A stretch of DNA of 33,668 nucleotides from Oscillospiraceae bacterium (GCA_009777475.1 WRLU01000024.1:1-33668), one strand, 5' to 3'; numbered from the stretch's first letter, positions 1-8,348 are shown. A program made the numbers and translations. The notes: generated by a model not told the origin, from the letters alone.

Positions 1-2294
1 AGCTTTTTCTTTCTTTTTACGCTGATTTTTCTCTTTTTAGGGCTGGTGACCTTGGGCTTAGCCGCCTTTGCCGCCGCGGCTGGCTTCTTGGTTGGCGCGG
101 GTGTGGGTGCGGATGTTGGCGCGCTGGTCGGTGCGGTACTAGGTGCAGTGGATGAATCCGGCGATGGACCCAGCTTCTCCCCTGGGGTAAAAATCTTCAC
201 CGGGGTGGTTTTGTAAGTCTCAAACTCAAATAAGCCGATGCCCAGCTTACCACTGTCATTATTCCCCCATGTCCACAGTGTGCCGTCTTTTTTCACTGCC
301 ACAGTGTTGTGGTTCTCGGTCGAAACGCTGGTCCAGTCCTCACTAGTGCCTACCTGTACAGGGGTGGTTTGGTCGTCTGTTGAGCCGATGCCAAGCTGAC
401 CGTGCCTATTCCTTCCCCATGCCCACAGGGTACCGTCCTCCTTCAGTGCAAAGGACTGGAAACCGCCGGCTGAAACGCGATCCCAGTCATTACCACTGCC
501 TATCTTCGCAGGGAAGGACTGGAAGTCCGTTGAGCCGTCGCCCAGCTGACCGTATTCATTATTTCCCCATGCCCACAGCGTGCCGTCTTTTTTAAGTGCC
601 ATGGTGTGGTAGTAGCCAGTCGAAACGCTTGCCCAGTCAGTAGACTCTCCTACCTGTGTAGGGGTGGTGATGGAATTATTTCCCCAGCCCCACAGTGTGC
701 CGTCATCCTTCAGTGCCACTGTATGCTCGCCGCCAGCCGAAACGCTCACCCAGTTTGTGTCCTTGCCTACCTGCACACGAGCTATTCTGGTGTCCATTGT
801 GCCATCGCCCAGCTGAGCACTGTTATTCCAGCCCCATGCCCACAGGGTGCCGTTATCCTTGAGTGCCATAGTGTGTTTGGCACCAGCCGCAACAGCTGCC
901 CAGTCATCATCGTCAAGCTGTACCGGAGCGGCTTTGTCTTTCGATGTGCCATCGCCCAGCTGTCCGCAATCATTAAATCCCCACGCCCAAAGGGTACCGT
1001 CTTTTTTCAGTGCAAGGGTGTGTGCATCGCCGGCTGAAACGCTTGCCCAGTTATCGTCACCGCCCACCTGTGCCGGAGCGATCTGGTCGTCCGTTGAGCC
1101 ATCGCCCAGCTGGCCGTAGTCATTAAATCCCCAGCCCCACAGGGTACCGTCTTTTTTCAGTGCCAGGGTATGGTCGCTGCCATTCGTAACGCTTGCCCAG
1201 TCCTCGGCCTGGCCAATTTGTATCGGGGAATTTCCATCGGTCACTGGCACTGTGCCGTCGCCCAGCTGACCGAACCCATTATCTCCCCAAGACCACAGGG
1301 TGCCGTCCTCCTTCTGTGCCAGAGAGTGCAGGAAGCCGGCAGAAACGCTCAGCCAGTCTGTGTCACCATTGCCTACCTGCACAGGGGAGGTTATTATTTC
1401 ATCAAGTATGTTATCATCGCCCAGCTGACCGTATTCATTATCTCCCCAGGCCCACAGCGTGCCGTCTTTTTTCAGTGCCAGGGTGTGTGCGTTGCCGGCT
1501 GCAACGCTCACCCAGTCATCACTAGCACCCACCTGTACCAGGGAGGTGGACATATTATTATCCGTTGTGCCGATGCCCAGCTGACCGTACTCATTATAAC
1601 CCCACGCCCACAGCGTGCCGTCTTTTTTGAGTGCCATAGTGTGCATGCCGCCAGTCGAAACGCTCGCCCAGTCTGTGTCATCGCCCAGCTGTGTTTTAGG
1701 ACTATCCCCAAACACCCACAGGGTGCCGTCCTTCTTCAGTGCCATAGCGTATTCAAAACCAGGTGCAATACTCGCCCAGTCTGTGTCCCCGTCCAGCAGC
1801 TCAGTAGTGAATTCACTATTCAAGTTCCAGAGAGTGCCGTTCTCCTTCTGCACTATAAAGAAGAAGATACCAGCAGTAACACTAGCCCAGTCTGTGTCAT
1901 CGCCTACCTGCACAGGAGCATCTTCTTGCCCCCAGCCCCATGCCCAAAGGGTACCGTCTCTTTTCAGTGCCGCAGTGCCGTAAAAGGTAGCAGAAACGCT
2001 CTTCCAGTCTGTGTCACCGCCTACCTGTACCGGAGCGGTTCTGGTGTCCGTTGTGCCGTCACCCAGCTGGCCGTAGTCATTAAATCCCCAGCCCCACAGG
2101 GTGCCGTCCTCCTTGAGTGCAAGGGTGTGTACGCCGCCGGCAGAAACCTGGGCAATGCCCGACTGGCCGTCCCAGTTAGCCTCGCCGCCAGCGGCGTACA
2201 GGGGCATACCCGAAATGCCGGGCAGCAGGGCAAGCAGCATAGCTGCCGCAACAATAAGCGCGGTCAGTTTTTTGGGGCTTTCAGTGGTTTTCAT
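1..2294 (-). CDS. Secreted RCC1-repeat (beta-propeller) protein, C-terminus outside window
   Basis: The minus-strand frame is open from an ATG at 2294 to the window edge, about 764 residues with no stop. An AAGGAGG ribosome site sits 8 bases upstream. The N-terminus (MKTTESPKKLTALIVAAAML...) is a signal peptide: basic start, hydrophobic core, small residues near LYAA at about residue 40. After it come 14 modules of about 35-53 residues built on K-(K/E/D)-DGTLW-x-WG, GQLGDGT, APVQVG and DWxSVSAG. This is the RCC1/BNR-like propeller repeat. All 14 DGTLW motifs (about 2103 down to 282) lie in the same frame. Four modules (near 1953, 1836, 1725 and 699) are shortened and lack a normal GQLG loop. 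The modules end near residue 700 and are followed by a Thr/Ser/Ala/Pro linker (TAPTSAPTSAPTPAPT) and an Ala- and Lys-rich stretch (KKRKISVKRKKK). That stretch may begin a cell-wall or Fn3-like domain beyond the edge (inference). RCC1 repeats form seven-bladed propellers that usually bind proteins. The partner here is unknown. It lies 67 bases downstream of leuS on the same strand and may be read from the same transcript. Confidence 0.88.
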   Translation of the reverse strand, partial: MKTTESPKKLTALIVAAAMLLALLPGISGMPLYAAGGEANWDGQSGIAQVSAGGVHTLALKEDGTLWGWGFNDYGQLGDGTTDTRTAPVQVGGDTDWKSVSATFYGTAALKRDGTLWAWGWGQEDAPVQVGDDTDWASVTAGIFFFIVQKENGTLWNLNSEFTTELLDGDTDWASIAPGFEYAMALKKDGTLWVFGDSPKTQLGDDTDWASVSTGGMHTMALKKDGTLWAWGYNEYGQLGIGTTDNNMSTSLVQVGASDDWVSVAAGNAHTLALKKDGTLWAWGDNEYGQLGDDNILDEIITSPVQVGNGDTDWLSVSAGFLHSLAQKEDGTLWSWGDNGFGQLGDGTVPVTDGNSPIQIGQAEDWASVTNGSDHTLALKKDGTLWGWGFNDYGQLGDGSTDDQIAPAQVGGDDNWASVSAGDAHTLALKKDGTLWAWGFNDCGQLGDGTSKDKAAPVQLDDDDWAAVAAGAKHTMALKDNGTLWAWGWNNSAQLGDGTMDTRIARVQVGKDTNWVSVSAGGEHTVALKDDGTLWGWGNNSITTPTQVGESTDWASVSTGYYHTMALKKDGTLWAWGNNEYGQLGDGSTDFQSFPAKIGSGNDWDRVSAGGFQSFALKEDGTLWAWGRNRHGQLGIGSTDDQTTPVQVGTSEDWTSVSTENHNTVAVKKDGTLWTWGNNDSGKLGIGLFEFETYKTTPVKIFTPGEKLGPSPDSSTAPSTAPTSAPTSAPTPAPTKKPAAAAKAAKPKVTSPKKRKISVKRKKK
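1105..2102. repeat. 41-bp perfect direct repeat pair inside the RCC1 gene
   Basis: Bases 1105-1145 and 2062-2102 are identical over 41 positions. They encode the same stretch of two RCC1 modules (DGTLWGWGFNDYGQLG). Other modules share shorter and less perfect matches. This points to recent duplication or gene conversion between modules and makes the gene prone to gain or loss of modules by recombination. Confidence 0.8.
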
Positions 2295-2334
2295 GGTAAA
2301 ATCCTCCTTAATTTTTGTCATATTTTTGGATTTT

Positions 2335-2359
2335 CTTAGGGCCCTCAAGGCACCCTAAG
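2335..2359 (-). repeat. Inverted repeat between leuS and the RCC1 gene
   Basis: CTTAGGG at 2335-2341 pairs with CCCTAAG at 2353-2359, with two further inner pairs possible. It sits just past the leuS stop. On the minus strand it is followed by AAAATCC and not by a T run, so it is not a standard intrinsic terminator. It could be an mRNA processing or stabilising hairpin between the two genes. Confidence 0.45.
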
Positions 2360-2361
2360 CT

Positions 2362-4764
2362 CTACTTAAAAATCAAATTCACCAGCCTGTTTTTGACCAC
2401 AATGCTCCTTGCGGGCACCCTGCCGGCGGCAAGCTCAATGATTTTTGGGTTTCCCAACGCCTGAGCGGTGACCTCATCATCGGAGGCATCCCGGGGCATT
2501 TGAATTGTTGCCCGCAATTTTCCCATCACCTGAACAGCTAATTCGACTGTATGTTCAACCGTTTTTTCAATGTCATACTCCGGCCATTCAGCCTGTGCCG
2601 CCAACCCATTACAGCCATAAAGCTCCCATATGTCCTCGCATATGTGCGGCGCAAATGGCGACAGCAGGCGAGTGAAAATATTCATATCCTCCCTAGTGCA
2701 GTCCTTCTCCAGCTCGGTAAGCAGAGCCATGAGGGCGGCGATTGCCGTATTGAATTTCAAGCCTTCAATATCCTGGCCGACTTTTTTTACGGTACGATGT
2801 ACGGCAATTTCTAATGAGCCGGTTGCACCGCTGCCCTCCGGGCATTTGTTTGCCAACGCCCACACACGTTCAAGAAAGCGGTGGGCACCGGTTATAGCAT
2901 TGTCAGACCAGCGGCATCCTTTTTCAAAGTCACCCAGAAACAATATTGCCAAACGCATTGTATCGGCACCGTATTTTTCTATAACCTCATCGGGACTCAC
3001 GCCGTTTTTCCTGGATTTTGAGATTTTCGTTCCGTCACTGCCCAGTATAAAGCCGTGGCTTGTTCTTTTTTTATACGGCTCAGGTGTTGTGGCAACGCCT
3101 ATGTCATACAAAAATTTGTGCCAAAACCGACTGTAAAGCAGATGCAGGGTGGTATGTTCCATACCGCCGTTGTACCAGCTTACCGGCATCCATTTGTCAA
3201 TTGCCTCCCTTGAGGCGATCTCATTTGGGTTTTCGGGATCAATGTAGCGTAAGAAATACCAGCTTGATCCTGCCCATTGAGGCATGGTGTCTGTCTCCCT
3301 CTTTGCCGCACCACCGCATTTAGGACACGGCGCATTAACCCACTCTTGCAACGCTGCCAAGGGGCTTTCCCCGGTATCAGATGGCTTGTAGCTGTCAACC
3401 TCAGGCAGCCGCAATGGCAGCTCTGCCTCGGGCAAGGGCACCATCCCGCAGGCCGGGCAATGCACAATAGGTATTGGCTCTCCCCAATATCTCTGGCGGG
3501 CAAAAACCCAGTCGCGCAATTTGAAGTTGACCTTGACCCTGCCTAAGCCTCTTTCGGCCAGCCATTCAGTTATGGTTTTTTTTGCCTCGGCAACCTCCAG
3601 CCCATTCAAAAAACTGGAGTTGACAAGGGTTCCTGTTTCTACATCAACAAACGCTTCCTTTTGCACGTCGCCGCCCGCGACTACCTCAACAATAGGCAGG
3701 CCAAACTGCCGGGCAAACGCCCAGTCGCGGGTATCATGTCCCGGCACAGCCATAATTGCCCCGGTGCCATAGCTCATCAAAACATAGTCAGATACAAAAA
3801 TCGGAATGCTTTCACCGTTAACCGGGTTAACCGCCATAACGCCCTTCAGGCATACCCCGGTTTTTTCCTTCTGGATTTCGGTGCGTTCAAAATCGCTTTT
3901 GCGCGCCGCCTCCCTGCGGTAGGCTGCTATTTCCTCGTAGTTGCCCAAAAGAGTCTTCCATTTTTCAATATACGCATGCTCGGGTGATATGACCATATAT
4001 GTCGCACCGAACAGGGTGTCGGGGCGGGTGGTATACACTCTGAGGGCATCATCTGTATTTTCAACCGCAAATTCTACCTCTGCACCCTCGCTCCTGCCTA
4101 TCCAATATTTCTGCTGTGCCGCTACGCGTGCAGGGAAATCAACCGTATCCAGATCGTCCAAAAGCCGTTGGGCATAAGCTGTGATTTTCAACATCCACTG
4201 GCTCTTTTCCCTCCGCCCGGCAACGCTGGAGCAACGCTCGCATTCGCCGTTGATTACCTCCTCGTTTGCCAAAACGCATCGGCAGCCCGGACACCAGTTG
4301 ACCGGCATATTGGACTTGTACGCTAAGCCATTTTCAAAAAGCTTGAGAAATATCCACTGTGTCCATTTATAATAGTCCGGGTCGGTTGTGTTTACCTCGC
4401 GTGAGAGGTCAAACGAATAGCCCAAGCTTATAATCTGGTCGCGAAAACGTCTGACGTTTCCGGCTACTACGTCGCGCGGATGTATGCTGTTTGCGATGGC
4501 GTAGTTTTCAGCCGGAAGCCCAAAAGCATCCCACCCTATGGGGAACATGACCTCAAAGCCCTGCATCCGTTTGGCCCGCGCCAGGACATCCATGCCGGTA
4601 TATGGGCGGGCGTGTCCGATGTGAAGACCTGACCCGGATGGGTATGGAAACTCTATCAATGCGTAAAATGGGGGCTTTCCGCTGTTTTTATCAACAGCTA
4701 AGCACCCGGAGTCCTGCCACGCTTTTTGCCATTTTTTCTCTGTTGCCCAGGGGTTGTATTTCAT
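2362..4764 (-). CDS. leuS: Leucyl-tRNA synthetase
   Basis: Charges tRNA-Leu with leucine in the cytoplasm (class Ia synthetase). The product is 800 residues, normal for bacterial LeuRS. The HIGH signature is at residues 48-51 in a PYPSGSGLHIGH context. The KMSKS loop appears as KISKS at about 580-584. The CP1 editing domain shows TTRPDTLFG and YGTGAIMAVPGHDTRD. Cys pairs (CPGC...CERC and CPAC...CPKC) suggest zinc modules. The C-terminal anticodon-binding domain ends in VKNRLVNLIF. I chose the ATG at 4764 because AAAGGA lies 8 bases upstream of it. The in-frame ATG at 4773 abuts the ribosome site and would have no spacing. The gene follows asp23 by 12 bases in one operon. Confidence 0.97.
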   Translation of the reverse strand: MKYNPWATEKKWQKAWQDSGCLAVDKNSGKPPFYALIEFPYPSGSGLHIGHARPYTGMDVLARAKRMQGFEVMFPIGWDAFGLPAENYAIANSIHPRDVVAGNVRRFRDQIISLGYSFDLSREVNTTDPDYYKWTQWIFLKLFENGLAYKSNMPVNWCPGCRCVLANEEVINGECERCSSVAGRREKSQWMLKITAYAQRLLDDLDTVDFPARVAAQQKYWIGRSEGAEVEFAVENTDDALRVYTTRPDTLFGATYMVISPEHAYIEKWKTLLGNYEEIAAYRREAARKSDFERTEIQKEKTGVCLKGVMAVNPVNGESIPIFVSDYVLMSYGTGAIMAVPGHDTRDWAFARQFGLPIVEVVAGGDVQKEAFVDVETGTLVNSSFLNGLEVAEAKKTITEWLAERGLGRVKVNFKLRDWVFARQRYWGEPIPIVHCPACGMVPLPEAELPLRLPEVDSYKPSDTGESPLAALQEWVNAPCPKCGGAAKRETDTMPQWAGSSWYFLRYIDPENPNEIASREAIDKWMPVSWYNGGMEHTTLHLLYSRFWHKFLYDIGVATTPEPYKKRTSHGFILGSDGTKISKSRKNGVSPDEVIEKYGADTMRLAILFLGDFEKGCRWSDNAITGAHRFLERVWALANKCPEGSGATGSLEIAVHRTVKKVGQDIEGLKFNTAIAALMALLTELEKDCTREDMNIFTRLLSPFAPHICEDIWELYGCNGLAAQAEWPEYDIEKTVEHTVELAVQVMGKLRATIQMPRDASDDEVTAQALGNPKIIELAAGRVPARSIVVKNRLVNLIFK

Positions 4765-4776
4765 AGGTACCATCCT

Positions 4777-5148
4777 TTACTTTTTTTCCTTGCTGAAGGA
4801 CACTCCGTTTACATGGACATTTATTCCGCCGACTGTCAATCCGGTCATGCTCTCAATTGATTCTCGTACCCTCTCCTGGACCTGCTTTGCGGCCTTGGGT
4901 ATCGCCTTTCCGTATGTCACGGCGATATATACATCAATATGCACGGTTTTATCGTCCATAGTTACCTTGATGCCCTTGGTGGGATTCCTTTTTCCAAGCA
5001 AATCAATTCCGGCTCCCGAAACCGTCATTGCTGAAGCTCCATCGGTCTCACAAACGGCTAAAGCGGCAATCGTTGCGACAACATCCTCCGAGATATGGAT
5101 AGAACCATAGTTTTCTAAATGAATTACAGAATCTCTGCTTTCACTCAT
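4777..5148 (-). CDS. Asp23/Gls24 family envelope stress protein
   Basis: 123 residues, the usual length for the Asp23/Gls24 (DUF322) family. Recognisable blocks are GSIHISEDVVATIAALAV near the N-terminus, the central VHIDVYIAVTYG, and VNVHVNG-type wording (GINVHVNGVSF) near the end. Family members are cytoplasmic, often membrane-associated and linked to alkaline or envelope stress. Their biochemical activity is not settled. It is the first gene after a strong promoter (5202-5230) and lies 12 bases before leuS, so its level is probably tied to that of the synthetase. The ATG at 5148 is preceded by GAGGAAAGG. Confidence 0.9.
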   Translation of the reverse strand: MSESRDSVIHLENYGSIHISEDVVATIAALAVCETDGASAMTVSGAGIDLLGKRNPTKGIKVTMDDKTVHIDVYIAVTYGKAIPKAAKQVQERVRESIESMTGLTVGGINVHVNGVSFSKEKK

Positions 5149-5173
5149 CTTACCTTTCCTCGTTTCATTAAAA

Positions 5174-5190
5174 TTTGGGCTGTGCCCAAA
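5174..5190 (-). other. Stem-loop at the 5' end of the asp23-leuS transcript
   Basis: TTTGGGC (5174-5180) and GCCCAAA (5184-5190) form a perfect 7-bp stem with a 3-base loop. It starts only a few bases after the expected transcription start (about 5195). On the transcript it is followed by TTTTAATG, so it could act as a weak attenuator or, more likely, a 5' stabilising hairpin. Confidence 0.55.
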
Positions 5191-5201
5191 AGCACTCGCT
5201 C

Positions 5202-5230
5202 AGTATACCATATTCCATTATACAGTGCAA
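5202..5230 (-). promoter_or_regulatory. Sigma-A type promoter for asp23-leuS
   Basis: Read on the minus strand: -35 TTGCAC (5225-5230), a 17-base spacer, -10 TATACT (5202-5207) preceded by TGG (extended -10). The expected start is near 5195, leaving a leader of about 47 bases before the ATG at 5148. Confidence 0.8.
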
Positions 5231-5266
5231 TACTGTGTGTTTTTGAAATTGGGGTTTGAAATGAGA

Positions 5267-5295
5267 TTGACAGCCGTGATGATTTGTGATATCCT
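5267..5295 (+). promoter_or_regulatory. Sigma-A type promoter for asd (and probably dapA-dapB)
   Basis: -35 TTGACA at 5267-5272, a 17-base spacer, -10 TATCCT at 5290-5295 with an extended TGA just before it. The start is expected near 5302. It points away from the asp23 promoter, so the two share a 36-base gap between their -35 boxes. Confidence 0.8.
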
Positions 5296-5354
5296 GAGCC
5301 GGTGGTAAAACCCGCAATATTTTTTAGGGCGTAGTCCCGGGAGGAGCATGTGAT

Positions 5355-6434
5355 ATGAAGCAGTACAGGGTTGGAGTTTTAGGTGCGACCGGAACAGTTG
5401 GACAGAAATTCGTTTCGCTGCTGGAAAAACACCCTTGGTTCACCATAACAGAGATTGCTGCAAGTGCGGCCTCAGCAGGAAAAACCTACGCCGAGGCGGT
5501 CGAGGGACGCTGGATGGGGGAATCCCCGGTGCCGGAGACAGTGAAGGGCCTTATTATAAAAGACGTTGAAGAAGGCCGCCGGGCAATCACTGAAAATGTT
5601 GATTTTGTTTTTTCCGCGGTATCCATGAGGAAGGATGACATCAAACGGGTTGAAGAGGATTATGCCAGATTAGAGTGTCCAGTAGTATCTAACAATTCGG
5701 CTCACCGGAATACCCCTGATGTTCCTATGATTATTCCGGAGGTCAACCCTGAACACACTCAGATAATCCCTAGCCTCCAAAAGCGGCTGGGCATACGGCG
5801 CGGATTGATTGCGGTGAAGTCAAACTGTTCGCTGCAAAGCTATGTCCCTGCCCTGCATCCGCTTATGCCGCTTGGATTAGAAAAGGTGCTGGTTTGCACA
5901 TATCAGGCTATTTCGGGAGCGGGTAAAAATTTTGATTCTTGGCCTGAAATGGTTGATAACATAATTCCATACATCGGAGGCGAGGAGGATAAGTCGGAAA
6001 AAGAACCCCTTAAAATTTGGGGCAAGCTGTCAGACGGTGTTATTGAGCCTGTTCAAAGGCCCAGCATAACCTCCCAGTGCATCCGTGTCCCGGTGACAGA
6101 CGGTCATATGGCGGCAGTATATATGTCATTTTCCGGCAAACCCGGCATTAGCGATATATTAGGCCTGTGGGATTCTTTTTCCGGGGAACCCCAAAAATTG
6201 AACCTACCCTCGGCTCCGCGTAAATTTTTGCATTATTTCAAGCAAGACGACCGGCCTCAGGCCAAGCTTGACCGTAGCTTGGAAAATGGCATGGCAGTTT
6301 CATTAGGCAGACTTCGTGAGGACAGTCAGTATGATTATAAATTTGTCGCCCTGTCCCACAATACACTGCGCGGTGCGGCAGGCGGTGCGGTGTTGCTTGC
6401 TGAACTCCTTTGCGCCCAGGGGTATATAACCTGA
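5355..6434 (+). CDS. asd: Aspartate-semialdehyde dehydrogenase
   Basis: Reduces aspartyl-4-phosphate to aspartate semialdehyde with NADPH, the branch point for lysine/diaminopimelate, threonine and methionine. 359 residues. The nucleotide loop is GVLGATGTVGQ at residues 7-17. The catalytic cysteine is Cys158 in VKSNCSLQ, and the substrate-site histidine is His251 in VTDGHMAAVY. The sequence style (KSNCSLQ, long insertions, about 360 residues) matches the archaeal/fungal-like branch of the family rather than the shorter enterobacterial or Bacillus form; this is my recognition and was not computed. The ATG at 5355 has GGAGGAG 8 bases upstream. An earlier ATG at 5348 is followed at once by TGA. 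Confidence 0.95.
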   Translation: MKQYRVGVLGATGTVGQKFVSLLEKHPWFTITEIAASAASAGKTYAEAVEGRWMGESPVPETVKGLIIKDVEEGRRAITENVDFVFSAVSMRKDDIKRVEEDYARLECPVVSNNSAHRNTPDVPMIIPEVNPEHTQIIPSLQKRLGIRRGLIAVKSNCSLQSYVPALHPLMPLGLEKVLVCTYQAISGAGKNFDSWPEMVDNIIPYIGGEEDKSEKEPLKIWGKLSDGVIEPVQRPSITSQCIRVPVTDGHMAAVYMSFSGKPGISDILGLWDSFSGEPQKLNLPSAPRKFLHYFKQDDRPQAKLDRSLENGMAVSLGRLREDSQYDYKFVALSHNTLRGAAGGAVLLAELLCAQGYIT

Positions 6435-6658
6435 TTTAAGGGCTTGCTCCCATAGGCTCCAGTTGACCATTTTTTTGGAGTGACTCCCGCCATGCTTCGT
6501 TGAAATTTCTTGTCGGGCGCAAGTCTGTCTGCGAAATTTCACTTTGCTTGACGAAATAATCCACCCGAAATCTAAAACGGTTCAGCTTATGAAAAAACAG
6601 GCTCTAAGGAGGCCTCTGATAATCTCAATTTATTGTAAAGGGAAAGGACTGAATATGT
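6435..6658. other. asd-dapA intergenic region with a 9-bp inverted repeat
   Basis: 224 bases without a convincing gene. TGAAATTTC at 6501-6509 and GAAATTTCA at 6533-6541 are perfect inverted copies around 23 bases, and the interior can fold a little further (CTTG...CAAG). I see no clear promoter (TTGACG near 6549 has a 19-base spacer and a poor -10), no intrinsic terminator and no lysine-riboswitch core. It may be the remnant of a small dispersed element. Confidence 0.5.
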
Positions 6659-7546
6659 ATGAAGGAACCTCTTTTTACCGGTTCAGCAGTGGCAATTGTA
6701 ACCCCATTCCGAAATGATGATTTGGTTGATTATGATAAGCTTGGTGAGCTTATTGACTATCAAATAGACAATGGGACATCCGCTATTATTATTTGCGGCA
6801 CGACCGGAGAGGCATCCACCCTTACCACTCCCGAGCATTTGTGTGCAATTGAATTTGCTGTGAAGAGAACAGGAAAAAGAGTCCCGGTTATAGCCGGAAC
6901 CGGCTCAAACAACACCTCTCACGCTGTGGAAATGAGCAAGTATGCCGAGGAATCAGGGGCCGATGGCTTATTGATTGTCACCCCCTATTACAACAAGACC
7001 TCACCACATGGACTGCTGGCTCATTACAAATATATCGCAGACCGCGTGGGTATTCCCATTATCCTATATAACGTCCCATCGCGTACCGGCATGAGCTTCA
7101 CTGCTTCAGCGTACGCCGAATTGGCGAATCACCCCAATATCATCGGGGTCAAGGAGGCCTCGGGCGATTTTAATCTGCTGGCTGAGGCAAAGGCCGTGTG
7201 TCCTGATGATTTCTATATTTGGTCCGGCAATGACGATACTGTTGTACGCTTGATAAGCATGGGCGGTATAGGAGTTATATCTGTGGCCGCAAATATCATC
7301 CCAGGGGAAATGGCAAAAATGTGTCGGCTCTGCTTGGAGGGCGATTTCAAAAAATCGGAGGAAATACAGGAAAAGTATCTTGATTTAATCAATGCTCTGT
7401 TTATTGAAGTCAATCCGGTGCCTGTTAAAACTGCAATGAACCTGATGGGAATGAATGTGGGGCATTTTCGCATGCCTCTATGCGATATGACCCATGAGCA
7501 TACCGAGCGGCTTAAAAAAGAGCTGGGAAATGCAGGACTATTGTAA
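6659..7546 (+). CDS. dapA: 4-hydroxy-tetrahydrodipicolinate synthase
   Basis: Condenses pyruvate with aspartate semialdehyde, the first committed step to diaminopimelate and lysine. 295 residues, a typical TIM-barrel DapA. The Schiff-base lysine is Lys165 in GVKEASGD. The catalytic tyrosine is Tyr137 in ILYNVPSRTG. The substrate-binding GTTGEAS motif is near residue 45. AAAGG lies about 11 bases before the ATG at 6659. An overlapping ATG at 6655 is out of frame. It is followed by dapB after 34 bases. Confidence 0.96.
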   Translation: MKEPLFTGSAVAIVTPFRNDDLVDYDKLGELIDYQIDNGTSAIIICGTTGEASTLTTPEHLCAIEFAVKRTGKRVPVIAGTGSNNTSHAVEMSKYAEESGADGLLIVTPYYNKTSPHGLLAHYKYIADRVGIPIILYNVPSRTGMSFTASAYAELANHPNIIGVKEASGDFNLLAEAKAVCPDDFYIWSGNDDTVVRLISMGGIGVISVAANIIPGEMAKMCRLCLEGDFKKSEEIQEKYLDLINALFIEVNPVPVKTAMNLMGMNVGHFRMPLCDMTHEHTERLKKELGNAGLL

Positions 7547-7580
7547 AAATATGTTTTAAGAACACAAAGGAGATAACAAT

Positions 7581-8348
7581 ATGCTAAATATGCTCCTCAG
7601 CGGATGCAATGGGCGCATGGGGTCTGTTGTTTCCAGGATTTGCGCCGAACGCAGCGACATTGCCGTTATTGCCGGGTTAGATATTGTAACGCGGCAGCAT
7701 TTCGGATACCCTGTTTACGCTGATCCTGCTGAATTTACCGGCAAGGCGGAGGTTGCTGTTGATTTTTCCTCACCCGGGCAGCTCTCTGGGCTTTTGTCGT
7801 TCTGCTTAGAAAAGAAATGCCCTTTGGTGCTTTGCACCACCGGCTATTCCCAAGAACAGAATTGTGCTATTAACAATGCCTGTGGTGAAATACCGATTTT
7901 CCGGTCTGGCAATATGTCACTCGGTATATACTTGCTTATGGATTTAGCAAAGAGAGCATCAGGTGTTTTGGGGGGGTTCGATATTGAAATAATAGAAAAA
8001 CATCACAACAAAAAACTGGATGCGCCCAGCGGCACAGCCATTATGCTGTATGATGCGCTGAGTGAAAATTTGGCTTATGACCCCGAACCGATTTATGACC
8101 GCCATCAATTGCGACAGGAAAGAAAAGGGAATGAGATCGGGCTGCACACTGTACGCGGCGGGACTATTGTGGGTGAGCATGAGATTATTTTTGCCGGGCG
8201 TGACGAGGTAGTTACTTTGTCGCATTCGGCATCCTCCCGGGAGGTTTTTGCCTCCGGGGCAGTATACGCGGCGTTGTTTTTAGCTAAGGGGCAGCCTCCG
8301 GGAATGTACTCCATGCAGGATATTATTGCTCCGCAAACAGCCCCTTAG
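7581..8348 (+). CDS. dapB: 4-hydroxy-tetrahydrodipicolinate reductase
   Basis: Reduces the DapA product with NAD(P)H. 255 residues. The nucleotide-binding loop is SGCNGRMG at the N-terminus. The signature EKHHNKKLDAPSGTA has the catalytic His pair at residues 141-142 and the lysine after it. The C-terminal substrate block is GLHTVRGGTIVGEHEI. AAAGGAG precedes the ATG with normal spacing. The window has no lysC, dapD/L/F or lysA, so the rest of the pathway is elsewhere. A G7 run at 7970-7976 is inside the gene, and the frame is intact. Confidence 0.95.
   Translation: MLNMLLSGCNGRMGSVVSRICAERSDIAVIAGLDIVTRQHFGYPVYADPAEFTGKAEVAVDFSSPGQLSGLLSFCLEKKCPLVLCTTGYSQEQNCAINNACGEIPIFRSGNMSLGIYLLMDLAKRASGVLGGFDIEIIEKHHNKKLDAPSGTAIMLYDALSENLAYDPEPIYDRHQLRQERKGNEIGLHTVRGGTIVGEHEIIFAGRDEVVTLSHSASSREVFASGAVYAALFLAKGQPPGMYSMQDIIAPQTAP

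Noticed and set aside
240..2140. Regular spaced repeats resembling a CRISPR or tandem-repeat array
   Set aside because: The period is about 105-160 bases, the copies are degenerate, and all are explained by coding RCC1 modules.
606..2339. Long plus-strand open frames opposite the RCC1 gene (up to 389 codons at 1170-2339)
   Set aside because: They are the mirror of the repetitive RCC1 coding strand. The minus strand has a signal peptide, a strong ribosome site and 14 in-frame family motifs. The plus frames have no matching family and no good start.
2335..2359. Intrinsic terminator after leuS
   Set aside because: The inverted repeat is real, but neither strand has a T run after it, so I list it only as a hairpin.
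6303..6542. Minus-strand 79-codon ORF overlapping the end of asd
   Set aside because: It runs antisense through the conserved asd C-terminus, lacks a convincing ribosome site and has no recognisable domain.
6435..6658. Lysine riboswitch upstream of dapA
   Set aside because: The conserved core sequences and multi-helix layout are not visible.
7970..7976. G7 run in dapB as a phase-variation site
   Set aside because: The run is short, the frame is intact and the gene is an essential-type biosynthetic enzyme. Runs of 7 occur elsewhere (for example C7 at 16511-16517 in fmt).
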